From the NCBI GenBank assembly GCA_026826555.1, contig JAKSZT010054304.1, positions 47,793,868 through 47,857,867 of the forward strand: DNA of 64,000 nt, in the 5' to 3' direction. Positions 46,645 to 58,000 of this stretch are shown here, one piece after another. The position numbers were made by a program, and so were the translations under genes. The notes beneath the pieces were generated by a model, which made no database searches, was not told the origin of the DNA, and worked only from the letters and a program-made list of their open reading frames with translations. The stretch comes from Tolypeutes matacus (lineage: Eukaryota; Chordata; Mammalia; Cingulata; Chlamyphoridae). The first letter of the stretch is position 1, and every line of letters starts with the position of its first letter.

Positions 46645-46820
46645 TGACATCTGCACCCATCTTCATGAACCTGTGTGGAAGGCCAGTGTGGGTTTTGGCC
46701 TGGAAATCAGGAGACCTTAGTTACTATTCCAGCTTGACACAAATAACCTATACCACTTGGGGGCAGGTCATTTGTCCTAAAGCTTTAGTTTCTCTTTCCA
46801 CAGATTTCTAACTCCTAAAA
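46645..46820 (+). repeat. Inverted repeat, right arm
   Basis: Partner of 44890-45062, in the opposite direction with about 1.6 kb between. Similarity ends near acagatttctaa on one side and near cttcatgaa on the other. Confidence 0.75.
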
Positions 46821-47747
46821 ATCGGATATTTCATTTCTGAATATTTTGTGAAGTAGTGAATAACTTAGGTTATGCACTTGAAAGTTCTGCACATGACAGG
46901 CTGTGGCAGAGTCAAGGCCAGATAGACATGTGTATCCTAGGCAGGCTATTATTTCAGGCCGTTTCAATGCAATGTTCTCTATACACTTGGTCAGCATTTC
47001 TTGGGTAAGAGATAAGAGAAAATGATTTCTGTAATGAAAAAGTATATATGTTCAAAATAAGGAATTTATGCCATGCACTGAATACAACATAATGTTTAAA
47101 CTTATTTGGAATTTTTTTTTTTTTATTAAATCACCAACAGCTAGAGAATGCTAGTCATCCACACTTAACCAACCATGAAAATAGCCATAAAGTCTTCCAA
47201 GTTATGTTTAAAATTTCTTTTCCAGTTGGCCCAACTGTCCTCATTTTTCTGAAATTTTTGTTTTCTTTATTTTTTTCCAGGTCAGACATTTTCTTGGGAG
47301 TCATAAGATTTTATATTTAGACAATAGAATGTAATGTCCGTTTGCAGCGAGCAGCACTGTGCAATGCACTGTTCAGCCTCAGGAGACAGCTGACTTCAGG
47401 AGACTGTCAGTTGGCTGATTTCAGGACAGTGTTGCCTGTAATTGTGCAGCAAAAATATCATTGAGAAATTTGGTGCCTGGGAGGTTTGTTTTTAAAAGTC
47501 CACTGGGAGATACTATTTCGGTAGACAGTGGACCTTTTGCAGTAACGCAAGGTGTTTTATGACCAAAACAGAGATGATAGACACCATATTTCTGATCAAT
47601 TTCAGTGATGCTCGTGTTACTTGTAGGGGGGCACCCTGCACAGCTGTTTCATCTGACTCTGGGCTTGGTAGGAAGGCATAGGGGTCAGAGCAACCAGTGT
47701 GTGAATTTAAACCCTCTGAGCCTCACCAAATGGTGATAATAGAGATC

Positions 47748-48140
47748 TTTTTTATTTTTATTTTTTATTATCTCCTCCTCGTTGTTTTGTGCTTGCTGTC
47801 TGCTCTCTATGTCCACTGGCTGTCTGTTTCTCTGTGTCTGCTTGTCTTCTCTTTAGGAGGCACCAGGGTCTGATCCTGGGACCTTCCAGAGTGGGAGAGA
47901 GGCACACAATCTCTTGCGCCACCTCAGCTCCCTGGTCTGTTGTGTCTCTTATTGTATCTCCTCTGTGTCTTTTTTTGTTGAGTCATCTTGCTGTGCCAGC
48001 TCTCCGCGTGGGCCAGCCCTCTGCTCGGGCCAACTCGCCATGCAAGCCAGCTTGCCTTCACCAGGAGGCCCCAGAAACCGAATCCTGGACATCCTATATG
48101 GTAGACAGGAGCCCAATTGCGCAAGCCACATCTGCTTCCC
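47748..48140 (-). mobile_element. Dimeric SINE, older
   Basis: Two modules in reverse orientation: ggaggcaccagggtctgatc ctgggacc and ggaggccccagaaaccgaat cctggac. The A-rich end is at the left (ttttttatttttattttt). No clear TSD. Confidence 0.75.
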
Positions 48141-48589
48141 GATATCCATCTTGTGAGAATTAGAAACCAATGTTGATGTAGTCAATGAAGCTATCATTAT
48201 TACTGAAAATTACACTGTACAGCAAACACAATACACATAATTAACACACAATCATCTTTCCAATAGCCCTTAAGGGCCTTATTAACATATTGTTGCTTTG
48301 AAGAAATTGTTTTAGAGGCCTGTTATAAAAGGCTGATTTCTGAGGTCAGCAAACATTTAACACGCAGTATATGCTACATAATATTGCCAGGTATCCTGTG
48401 AGGGCAGTGTCCTGGGTGGCCAGTGAGTCCCCGCATAGATCTGGGGCTGCACTGGCTCTGCCCTTCGGTATCTGCCATCTCAGAAAGATTTCTCAGTCAG
48501 AAATGTGTGTGCCTATGTCATGAAGTTATCACCCTCTGCACACCAAACTCCAGTTGAATGAAGTTATTGTAGTTCCCAAATACAGCAGG

Positions 48590-48830
48590 CTCACTTCCCT
48601 GCTTAGCACATTGTTTCCCCTGCAGGACGGCTCCTTCTTGTACCTTCTGCTGGGCTAACTCCTTTTCTCAGATTAGATGTGTCTTTTTCCAAGAAGATTT
48701 CCCTGACCCCCAAGACTTGAGTAGGTGCCCTTTCCATCTGTCTGCTCCTTTTGCACCCTTAATTTAGCCCCACGGTTAGTGTCTGACATTGCCTCACCAC
48801 TGGTCTACCCCTCCCTCACACACTTTACTA
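48590..48830 (+). repeat. L2 3' end-like relic
   Basis: tttccaagaagatttccctg acccccaagac and tgtctgctccttttgcaccc follow the L2 3' pattern. Confidence 0.45.
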
Positions 48831-48839
48831 TTGGCTAGT

Positions 48840-49090
48840 ATTTTAGGATTTAATACCTGCCAGCCACAGTGCTTAGTGTTTTATGTACATTATATCACTG
48901 AAGTCTCATACCAATTCTACGAAAGGAAACTGAGGCGCGGAGAGGGTAAATGATTGGCCTGAAGTCACACAAATATAAGCAGAAGAGCTGGGATTTGAAT
49001 CTGGGCCTGACTCCAAGCTCTTTGCAGTCCATTTCTTCAGGGCTAATGCGGTTTTAGCAAAGTGACGGCTTGTATTAAGTACTCAACGAA
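48840..49090 (-). repeat. MIR-family relic, reverse
   Basis: The order gccacagtgcttagtgtttt, gaaactgaggcgcggagagg, gaagtcacacaaatataagc and ctgggatttgaatctgggcc is the reversed MIR/MIR3 core. Confidence 0.65.
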
Positions 49091-49459
49091 TAATAGTGAT
49101 TATCATTTTATTACTAATTAGACTCCACCAGAAAGTAAGCCCCTGGAGGGAAGGAATCTTGACTCAAAGATGCTCACATCCCCAGCCTGGTGCCGCAGCC
49201 AAGGCTGAGGGGACATATGGGGGCCACAGTGGAACCTCCTTGAGAGCAAGGATCCTGCATTCGGCTCCTTCACTGGTCTCAGAGTACCACCTAATGCTTC
49301 GCAATAAATCTTGGATGTGTGTTTTCTATCACACAATCTCTGAATTTGAAAGATGTTTTCATTTCTTGTCAAATGGAGTAAGGAACAGGATGGGACAGCA
49401 GAGGGGCCCGAAAACACTAGCTGAAGCCCTTCTTGATGAGACTCACAGGAACCACCAAA

Positions 49460-51845
49460 CACCTAAATAAACGTCCTCTTTATTTTACCAAATATAATTT
49501 ATCAGTTAAGTCGACATTTGTCAATTCAGTTATAGTCACTATAAATAATTCTCTTAAGACACAGTTTTGTAACTTTTTAAGGATACAAGAGGAAGCCAAT
49601 GTCACTCCTTGCAGCCAGGCCAGAAGTACATGCAGTTTGTGCAATCAGGGGAAAAGAAATGAATCTTCCATGAACATCAACTTCATTTTCTTTCCCTCTC
49701 ACCCCACCGTCCCCCTTCTGCTCACATACTCAGGGCCTGGGGTACACCAACCATTCTGTCCTTTAGGCAAAGGAGGATGCTCCGGAGTCTTCCAGGACAG
49801 CCTGGACAAACTCCAGTGATGAAGAAGGGGTGCATGAGTAGGGCAGGGGTGACCCGAGATCACAGGGCACAGCCTCAGGGAAAAAGGAGCTGGTTTTGGT
49901 GCCTGTACAAGAAGAACCTGTGTGCGTGTGTTGAAGTTGAGGACAAGATGAAAGAGCAGAAACAAGCCCAGGCTGGTGTTAATGAAATCTGTTGGCCACA
50001 ATCCCGGCTGATAACCATTAAGATCTTTCCAATTCTAAGGTTTTAGGATTCCAGAAGGTGGCCTGGGCAGAAATGGAGGCAGAGAAGAGACAGTCTCTGG
50101 AGGTAGAGGGCAAGTTCCCGGGACAAGGCCTGGTGCTGGTAAGAGGCAGGGTCGCCCCCTAAACTTCCCCTTGGAGGTGGGACCTCTAGACTAGAGGGGG
50201 AAGGGCTTATGAGGAGACTTCTGAGAAGCTAGAAAAAATCTGCATCCAAATGTCCAGATTTGTATATGTGTGAGTGTGGGCAACTTTCTGATATTCCCTA
50301 TAGCAATGTGTGGGGAAGATGCAGAAGTTCCAGTTTTTCCCCAATCTTATGCCAGGCAGAGAAAAGTAGAGCAGCCAGTCAATGTCCAGTCTACGGGTTC
50401 TGAATGCTTTTCAGGGTGCCTGATACGGAAGAGTAGTTTAGGGAAGTGAACACTAGTCAAGCAGCGGAGCTAGGGGTTCTTGCTGTGGACAGCACTGCAG
50501 AGGTGGGATCTAGGAGATTCTGGCTTGGTGGTGTAGACTTAAATACTTCCAGAGGAAACTTTCTCTCCCAGACTCAAAGGGAAACAGTACCTGTGTAACC
50601 TGGGGAACGAGGTGAGGTTAGTGCTGTTTCCCTTACCACTGCCTAGTCAGTGCCAGGCACAGTACCTAACACATAGTAGGCATTCAGTAAATATTGCTGA
50701 TTGAATGTTTGAGACCAGGCCTTCAGATGAGCTCATCTTGGGGAGGCTGCATATCTGTTGAATGAGTGAATGTATGAATGACGAATGTTTGTGGGCAGAA
50801 GCCAAGGGAGAGAAAAAATGACCTCCATGGCATGACAGAATGAATGATTTTAGAAAGCGACAGAGTTCAAGGTGACCATATGTGATTATGTTTTCAGGAG
50901 AAACTGCAGAATGAATCACCCCTGGGTGCCCTCAACACCCAGTCCTACTCCACACACCCATGCTCAGTCCCTCATCTGGGAACCAAAACTGGCAAGTTCT
51001 GTGGAGGGTAGACATTTAGTGATGAGGGTTGAACAGAGACAAAGAATCAGCCCTCCAGGCCTAGGGAGGACGTGGATCTTGGCAAACCTGTGGGTGGACA
51101 GAGGTCAACAGGGGAGACCAGGTCCCTGCTCATTTCCTCCTGGATGTGACAACCTCTTGGAAAAAGATCAGAGGAAGGGGTTGGTGGTGTTATCAGACAC
51201 TCGGCTAAGAGGCATGTCTTGCAAGATGAATAGTCAGTCCACCCCGCTCTTTCTGAGAGTGGGAGGCTTAGGTCCAGAGAACAGGGCTAGGAGGATAGGG
51301 GGCTGGAAGCAGCTGATTCCTGCCCAGTACTTCGAGGTTGGTCCACTTTTAGAAAAGGAGGTATGTGTGTGGGGGTAGGGAGTGGGGAAGTGATATTTAT
51401 CCCTCTGTTCAACCCAAAAAGCAAGCAAGCAAGCAAGAAAAGAAAAGAAAACAAAAAACTAAAACAAACAAAAACGGGAGAGCCCACTCACAAAGGGTTT
51501 CTCATTAGGGCCAAGACTGAGGTTGCTAAACAAATTGTCCCCAGATCCCAGACACCCCCACCCCCCACCCCATTCCTCCTGGAGGCACCCACCATGAAAT
51601 TGCACTTGGTGATTGTCTCAAAAATCCACTTGCACTGCTCATCTCAGTCCATCTGTCCTTCCTGAATTCTTGCTATACAAACGTGGCTCAATGTATAAAA
51701 ATTCCCATTGAAAATAATGAGAATTCTGTATCAAAGGGGAGTCATAGAAAGAGGTGGGAGTATGGGATGGGGCTGGGGCAGGGGAACAAAAGGAAAAATT
51801 CAAATAGAAAGTGCAGAGGGGTGGGGAGAAGGATGAGTGACCAAG
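49460..51845 (-). other. SLC41A1 3' UTR (inferred)
   Basis: About 2.4 kb from the stop codon down to a minus-strand polyadenylation signal at 49479-49484. It contains the 3' end of an old MIR (about 50640-50725) and a CAAG/AAAAC-type low-complexity patch near 51420-51470. No other gene signal is seen. The length is plausible for SLC41A1, but the end is inferred from the hexamer alone. Confidence 0.6.
49479..49484 (-). promoter_or_regulatory. Candidate SLC41A1 polyadenylation signal AATAAA
   Basis: The plus strand reads tttatt, which is AATAAA on the minus strand about 2.36 kb past the SLC41A1 stop. A plus-strand aataaa at 49466-49471 lies just beside it, so the site is nearly symmetric. Confidence 0.5.
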
Positions 51846-52031
51846 CTAGTCCCCGACATCTGTGTCACGGTCCCCAATGAGCCAGAGGACGTGGAAGCTG
51901 AGTGCTAGGAGCCCAGTGCCAAGCAGGTCCCCCAGAGCTGTCAAGTATGGGATGGAGAAGTTGTCTGGATCCAGACCCCGGCCCCACATCCAGTGCACCA
52001 TCCAGTCTGCGATGTACAGGAGAATCAGCAC
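51846..52031 (-). CDS. SLC41A1: SLC41A1 last coding exon with stop
   Basis: 61 codons and TAG (complementary to 51846-51848). The acceptor is TCTTTTCAG. It contains [19 protein letters not shown], the second PDN...LGDL copy, and a final membrane segment before the short acidic tail. Confidence 0.97.
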   Translation of the reverse strand: MLILLYIADWMVHWMWGRGLDPDNFSIPYLTALGDLLGTGLLALSFHVLWLIGDRDTDVGD

Positions 52032-55000
52032 CTGAAAAGACAGAAGGGCCCAGTTGTAGCCATCCTCTCTCCAGGGGGAGCCAGAGGCCACACGATAGGA
52101 CCCACTCATTGCATCAGAAAGCTCAGCCATCCATAATCCTCCACCTAGAACAGCTCATCATTCCACTAGGCTATCTCTATGCCCCTCCACCCCACAAGTA
52201 CCAACTTGAACAGACAAGAGGCATATAATAGGAGCTCTCTAGAAAGGAGAAGGCTGCTACCACCTGGACCACCCACATCAGCATTCCATTCTGCTCCCAA
52301 ATTCACCAAACAAGGGGCTTCCCAACTTAAATCCTACTGGTGGTAAGGAGCAAAGCCCTCTTGCCTATAATTCTGGGTCACTCCATTCTTGGGTGGCTCC
52401 AGTTCCTGCCATGTTGGCCTCTCTAGGAGCCTGGCAGGGGGGTGGGGGCTGGAGTTAGCTTTCCACACAGGGATTTATTCTCTGAGCAGAGGGCAATAAG
52501 GATAGTGTTCGAGGCTGCTGCTGGGAGTAACAGCTGATTATCCCAAAATGGCTTCCTCCTGCCCCCTTCTACTCTGCTCAAAGAATGTAAGAGTAGTATG
52601 AGTCCTAGCAAAAGAGAAGTCAGCTAAATATAAAGCAGGCAATGACTACCAATTCAAAATATAATTTGGATTATCTTTTCCCTTGCTGTCTTTTCATTAG
52701 GACATGTAATTAAGAATGATTTAGATTTGAACCTTGCTAGTGGTCCAAGGATCAGATCAGCAATAACCGGGAGCTTGTTAGAAATCCGGAATCTCTGGCC
52801 CTATTCTCAGTCTACTGAATCAGAATCCACATTTTCACAAGATTCACATGCACTGTTTTGTTTTGTTTTTTCCAAAAATTTTTTTTTTGAATTAGAGTTG
52901 TTTGACAAAATCACATGCACTTTTAAGTTGGAGATGCACTTGATCTAGAATACTAAGGTGGGGCATGCCTGCATCTGCTCCATACTCTGTACTCCCTAAC
53001 TGACTGTACCTATGTGAGAATGAAACGGTTTCTAACCGTTAAGCACCAACATAGTCATTTGGGAGGTTTTACTCTTGACTGTATTTTGCAAATACTGTGG
53101 TATGGAAATTCCGTCATAAGGGCTCAGATGCGGGAACTAGGGCCCCATAGGGATTGAGAAGCCAGAAGTGATACCTATTTTTAGGCAAACTTGGTTGCTC
53201 TTCTGTCCTCTCTCCAAGGAAGCCAGAGGTTTCAGTCCCAGCACCCTTTCGCATTCCCCCTGCCCTGCACAAAGCTGCCTTGTACGCCTGTGGCTCTGGC
53301 CTTGGGTGAGGGCCAGCCCCCCATAACTTCACACCCTTTCCAGCAGCTGCACAAGAGTCCAAGTAGTGTGGCCTGGGAAGGGAATGACCACAGCTGCTCC
53401 CACATTGCAGCCTCCTGAGCAGGCCCCAGGACACAGGCTGAGTGGCTGCAAAGGGATCAGGAAGTGCCTTCTACGGGCTCACGTGCCAGGCTCTGGCCCT
53501 TCACAGCCTGGAGAAGGGAGAAGAGGCCAGAGCCTCCCAGGGTGTTGGTAAAGCTTAACGCAGCCAACGCTTATCATTCCTAACCGAGGCCAAGGGATAA
53601 GCTGGAAACCACTAGCCACCGACACTCGACATAATCCCCTCCTCTCTCCCCTCTCCCACCAGATGCTAAACACTTTACCCCACTTGAAAGGGAACAAGGG
53701 TGACTTGGGAAACTGCTTGCAGGGAAACAGCATAAAGTTGATTCTCAGCCCAGCCCTTCCCAAGATGTCCTAACACATAATCTTTCTAAAAATTAGGTGG
53801 TGGATGGGAGGGTAAATGCTTATCAGTAGAGGACAGGTTAAAATTATGGCATATCTATATAACAGAATATAATACAGCCATAAAATATGAGAGTGCACTT
53901 CTATTTATGTATTGATATGGAATGATCTCTGAGATAAAATACTAAGTGAAGAAAGCAGAGTGCAGAGTATTGTGTAAGAAAGGGGAAAATAAAATAAAAA
54001 AAAAGTCCGTAAAACAAGTATAAAACAGTACGTTTATACTTGTAAAAGTATAGCATAAGCTGAAGGATACACAAGAAACTGATAATACTAATGGCCTGTG
54101 AGGAAGAGAAGTGGATGGCAGGGGAGAAGGCAGAAAGGAAGACTTTTCATTGTATGCACTATTAACCTTTAGAAATGTTGAACCACATGGCTGCTATTAC
54201 CTATTCAAAAAACAAATGTCCAAAAGCTGAATAACAAGGGCAGGGGTGGCTATAAAGGGGCAGCATGGGGGAGACTGATGGTGGTGGACAGCTCTGGATC
54301 TTCACTGTGGTGAGGGTTACAGGAATCGACATGTGATAAAATTGCATTTTAAAAAAGACAAAGGGGAAGCGGCTGTGGCTCAATCAGTGGGGCTCCCGTT
54401 TACCATATGGGAGGCCCCGGGTTCGGTTCCCGGGACCTCCTGGTGGGGGCAAGCCCGCCTGCACGCGTGGTTGGCTGACCCAGCGAGCACAAGCGGCAGA
54501 GGGGGTGATAAATGAATAAATAAAATAAAAATCTTTAAAAAAAATAAAAATAAAAATAAAAAAATAAAAAAGACAAAGAAAAAAATAAAAACAAAAACAA
54601 AAAAATTGCATTGAACTACACACACACACACACACACACACAGTAAAACTGGTGAAATCTGAATAAGTTCTGCAGATTGTTCCAGTGCCGATGTCCTTGA
54701 TATTGTACTACAGTTATGCCAGATGTTATCATTGGAATATATGGGGCCTCCTTGTGTATTTTTTTGCACCTTCCTGTGAATCGATATTCCAAAAGAAACA
54801 GTTTAAGAAATGTAAGACTATAAGGGAGAAAGCTTCAGAGAATTCCAGAATGGCAAGCTGAGCAGGATCTTACAGATGATGTAGTGTAGTAGTTTAGACA
54901 CTTTTTCAAGCTGGGGAACACTTTATTCAAATGAAATCTCTCCAGGGAGCTCTACATGCAAATCGGAGCTCTGTGGCGAGACCAGATGGGGGTGGCACCC

Positions 55001-58000
55001 ATAACCCACCTCCTCAGCACCTCATAACCACAGGGCACTGCCTGAAAGCCGTCACTTTTGGTCCACGACTCTCAATTTACAAATGTGTCACTGAGGTGCC
55101 GAGAAAGAGGTGGCAGGATGGCTGCTGGGCTGAGGCTGGGGCTCCTCTCCCATCACTGCAGGGCAGCCCTGGCCCCTCCCGTGCCCCCACCAGTCTGTAT
55201 GTACCTGGAGCAGTGCAGCTGTCATGTAGAAGATGATGAAGATGAGGGTGAGGGTGGTGTGCCCGCCCTGCATACAGCTGATGGTGTAGAGGAATACTAG
55301 GTGTCCTGGAACCACGAGGAGGAAGAGGACTCGGGCCGAACGAGAATTCACGTCTGGGGGCCAAGGGAGAGAGGGCGTGAGGGGGATGGGAAGGAGGAGC
55401 CCTGTCCTCAGAAGGTCTTTCAAAGTCAGGAAGGGCCACACCACACTACAGGGTCGCGATGGCCAACTGTCCCTGCAACTCCCTTCCCACAGTCCCCAGC
55501 CTCTAGGGCGTCCCATGAAAGGGCACCCTTTCTGCATGTGTTCTGCTTTCCAGAACAGCTGGTGCAGCCTGGCAACAGAAGGAGAACTATGTATCTGGCC
55601 CCCAGCTCTTTTAGGAATGGACCGGGGAGTCTGAGAATCTGCCATTACCGGGGCTGAAGAAGGTGGTACAAGGACTGGGGCAGCGGCGAGGAGCTTGCGC
55701 AGAGTTCTCCCCTGGCATCCCATTCATGTGTAGGAAGGTGGAGATGCGGCTGGCCTGGACTGCCACCAGATTGCCCCCGACTCCTGCAAGGACACGCAAG
55801 GGCTTAGGCATGGGCGGGGGGAGGGGGATTATCCTTTCCTTCTTTGTCTTTTATCAGCAGAGGCATCATTCTCTGTCTTCATTAGGTCTATGTGGGCATC
55901 ATCCATCCACTCACCAGTCCCCAGGAGAAGAGTGACACACTCAGAAGGAAGACAAAGACACCTCCCCTTCCATGCTCCTCCCACCCCCCTCTATGGAGAC
56001 GTGGCAGTTCCTTGTGCCCCTGCCGTGGCTGAGAGTGCTGGGAAGGGCACAAGAAGATCTACAGACTCAGACAACCTGACCTCTCCACCACTACACCATG
56101 TGCGTCCGCCAAGGGAAGGAGGCTTTCCCTTCCCTCCCCGCCTCCTCCACTGCTCTGAGCAGACCCAGTAACCAATTCCAAGTATCAGGTTTGAGCTCTG
56201 AACTCTGGAATTTGGGACCCCTTGCCGGAAACATTCCTGTTTCACCTCCCACCTCCAACCTATTCCCCCATCTTCTCAGCACTGCTCTGAGCCCTGGGAG
56301 GCTGACTTCTACAGATGGTCAGTCTACAGACTGACTCTCCGTTGGCTGCTTTCAATTGGGTTTGTTCAATGTGAGGCACCAGCAGGAGATCAGGGGGTGG
56401 GAGGAGAGAGGTCAGATATTTCTTTCCTGATCCCTCCCTACTTTTTAGCAGTAGCTTATCCCCGTTGGGGGGAGGGAAGGGGCTCTTGCTGGGCTCCTGT
56501 AACACTACTGTCTCCCTTTGACCCTTCAGGCCTGGAGGCTTCCCACTGTGGCTAATCTCTTGGTGCCTCACATCCCTTTACGGTACTTACACCCTGCTCT
56601 ATGGACAATCCCTTCATCAAAGTCTCAAACTCTGTGAGCTGGATTCTCTTGAGCCTGCTGGAACCCTGACTGATAACAAAACCAATCCCTTATATCCTCT
56701 TTCCCTGCCCCTGTCCTTTCCCCTTGGCAGCTGATGACAAGACCTCACCATTAATCACAGGCGTGAAGACAGCCATCCCTGCAAAGTTGGGGTCTGAGAC
56801 AGTCTTGTCCAAGATGAGGCCTCCCACACTACATAGACACAAAGACAAAATGACACAAAGACCAGTGAAGGATTCGGCTCCAGTCTCTGGATGGGAGGCA
56901 CAGGCCCAGCTGGCCTTGGGGAGGAAGAGAGGCAGAAGGTGGCTCCCAGGAGCCCCTCGTCTTCCAGTCCTCACCTCCTCACCTCTCACTCGGCACAGCA
57001 CCTCCAGCAGGGCCAGGCAGCCTCCTCCAGTACCCATCCCCAAGCTGGCTCAGGAGCCGCCTGCCTGTGAGGCCCTCTGCTGTTTCACCTGCTCAGCACC
57101 TATTTCCCCTTCCGGTAGCAGCACTGGATCCACCTTTCTCAAACTCAGGCACTGTGGTTCAGACGACATCGTCCAATAATGTCCAGGTCCCAGGCCTACC
57201 CACCAGAGTACCACATCCCCACGGCCATGGGGCAGGGTTCAGGGACAGTCATGTGAGCTGAACAGAGCCAGTGAAGCTCCATTCTGGGACTCTGTGGAGC
57301 TGTTGGGGGAAAGACACTTTCCATTGGAACTGGTGGGAGCAAGAAATGCATAACTTCGGAACTGCCTGCCGGCCATCGCAGAGAAAAGCAGAGCTGAGAC
57401 ATGGAGTGTGCCAGGGCCCTGAGGAGATTGTTTGAGCCCCTGAATCTGGCTATGCTATTTTTAGTTGTATAAGCCAATACAGTTTGTTTTTTAATTAAAC
57501 TCATTTCAGATAATCTCTGTCACATACAATAGGACATGTGACTGACACATACTTGAGGGCATTTCCAGGGTCTGTGCCCAACCCTCCTGGACCCAAGGCT
57601 TAAAAGGGAGCCTGTGTCGGGGCGGGGGTATGTCCCCAGGCCTGAGCCTACCTGCTGATGGCCATGGCAATGATGACAGGTTCCCAGCCCGAGTACAACA
57701 CCTCCCTGGTGGCTGGGCTCCGCCGGGCCAGCACCACCCACACAGGCAGCAGGGCCACGAAGAAGGCACACACCAGGGGATAGATGTAGCGCCAGCCATC
57801 TGGGAGAGGCAGAGGCCAGAGGGGAGGTGAGCACTGTGGACCCCTGCTCCCTATCTCCCCCTGGCCTGCCCCTGCCATCTGCATGAATTTGAGATCAGGA
57901 CTTAGTTTCACTTCTCTAACATCAGGAGCTATTGCAAACGTTCTAACTAAATGATTAAGACCATCAGAAGAAATCCTTGCACATTTGCAAAACCACTACC

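Larger units (their letters stand above)
33850..49459. other. RAB29-SLC41A1 intergenic region
   Basis: 15.6 kb with no supported gene and mostly transposon-derived DNA: an L1 (34716-40182) with nested insertions, an L2-like stretch (40230-41450), a solo LTR (41633-42277), nested old repeats (42630-44280), an inverted repeat (44890-46820) and a dimeric SINE (47748-48140). 45.1-46.6 kb and 46.9-47.7 kb show nothing else that I recognise. Confidence 0.85.
52032..55204 (-). other. Last SLC41A1 coding intron
   Basis: 3.2 kb. Contains a MER20-like relic (52738-52850), an L1 3' fragment (53795-54345), a young SINE (54364-54565) and a (CA)n run (54617-54642). No other coding signal is seen. Confidence 0.8.

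Noticed and set aside
55088..55723. A 211-codon minus-strand frame
   Set aside because: Only its part at 55205-55353 is real (SLC41A1 exon); the rest runs through the intron and past the splice sites.
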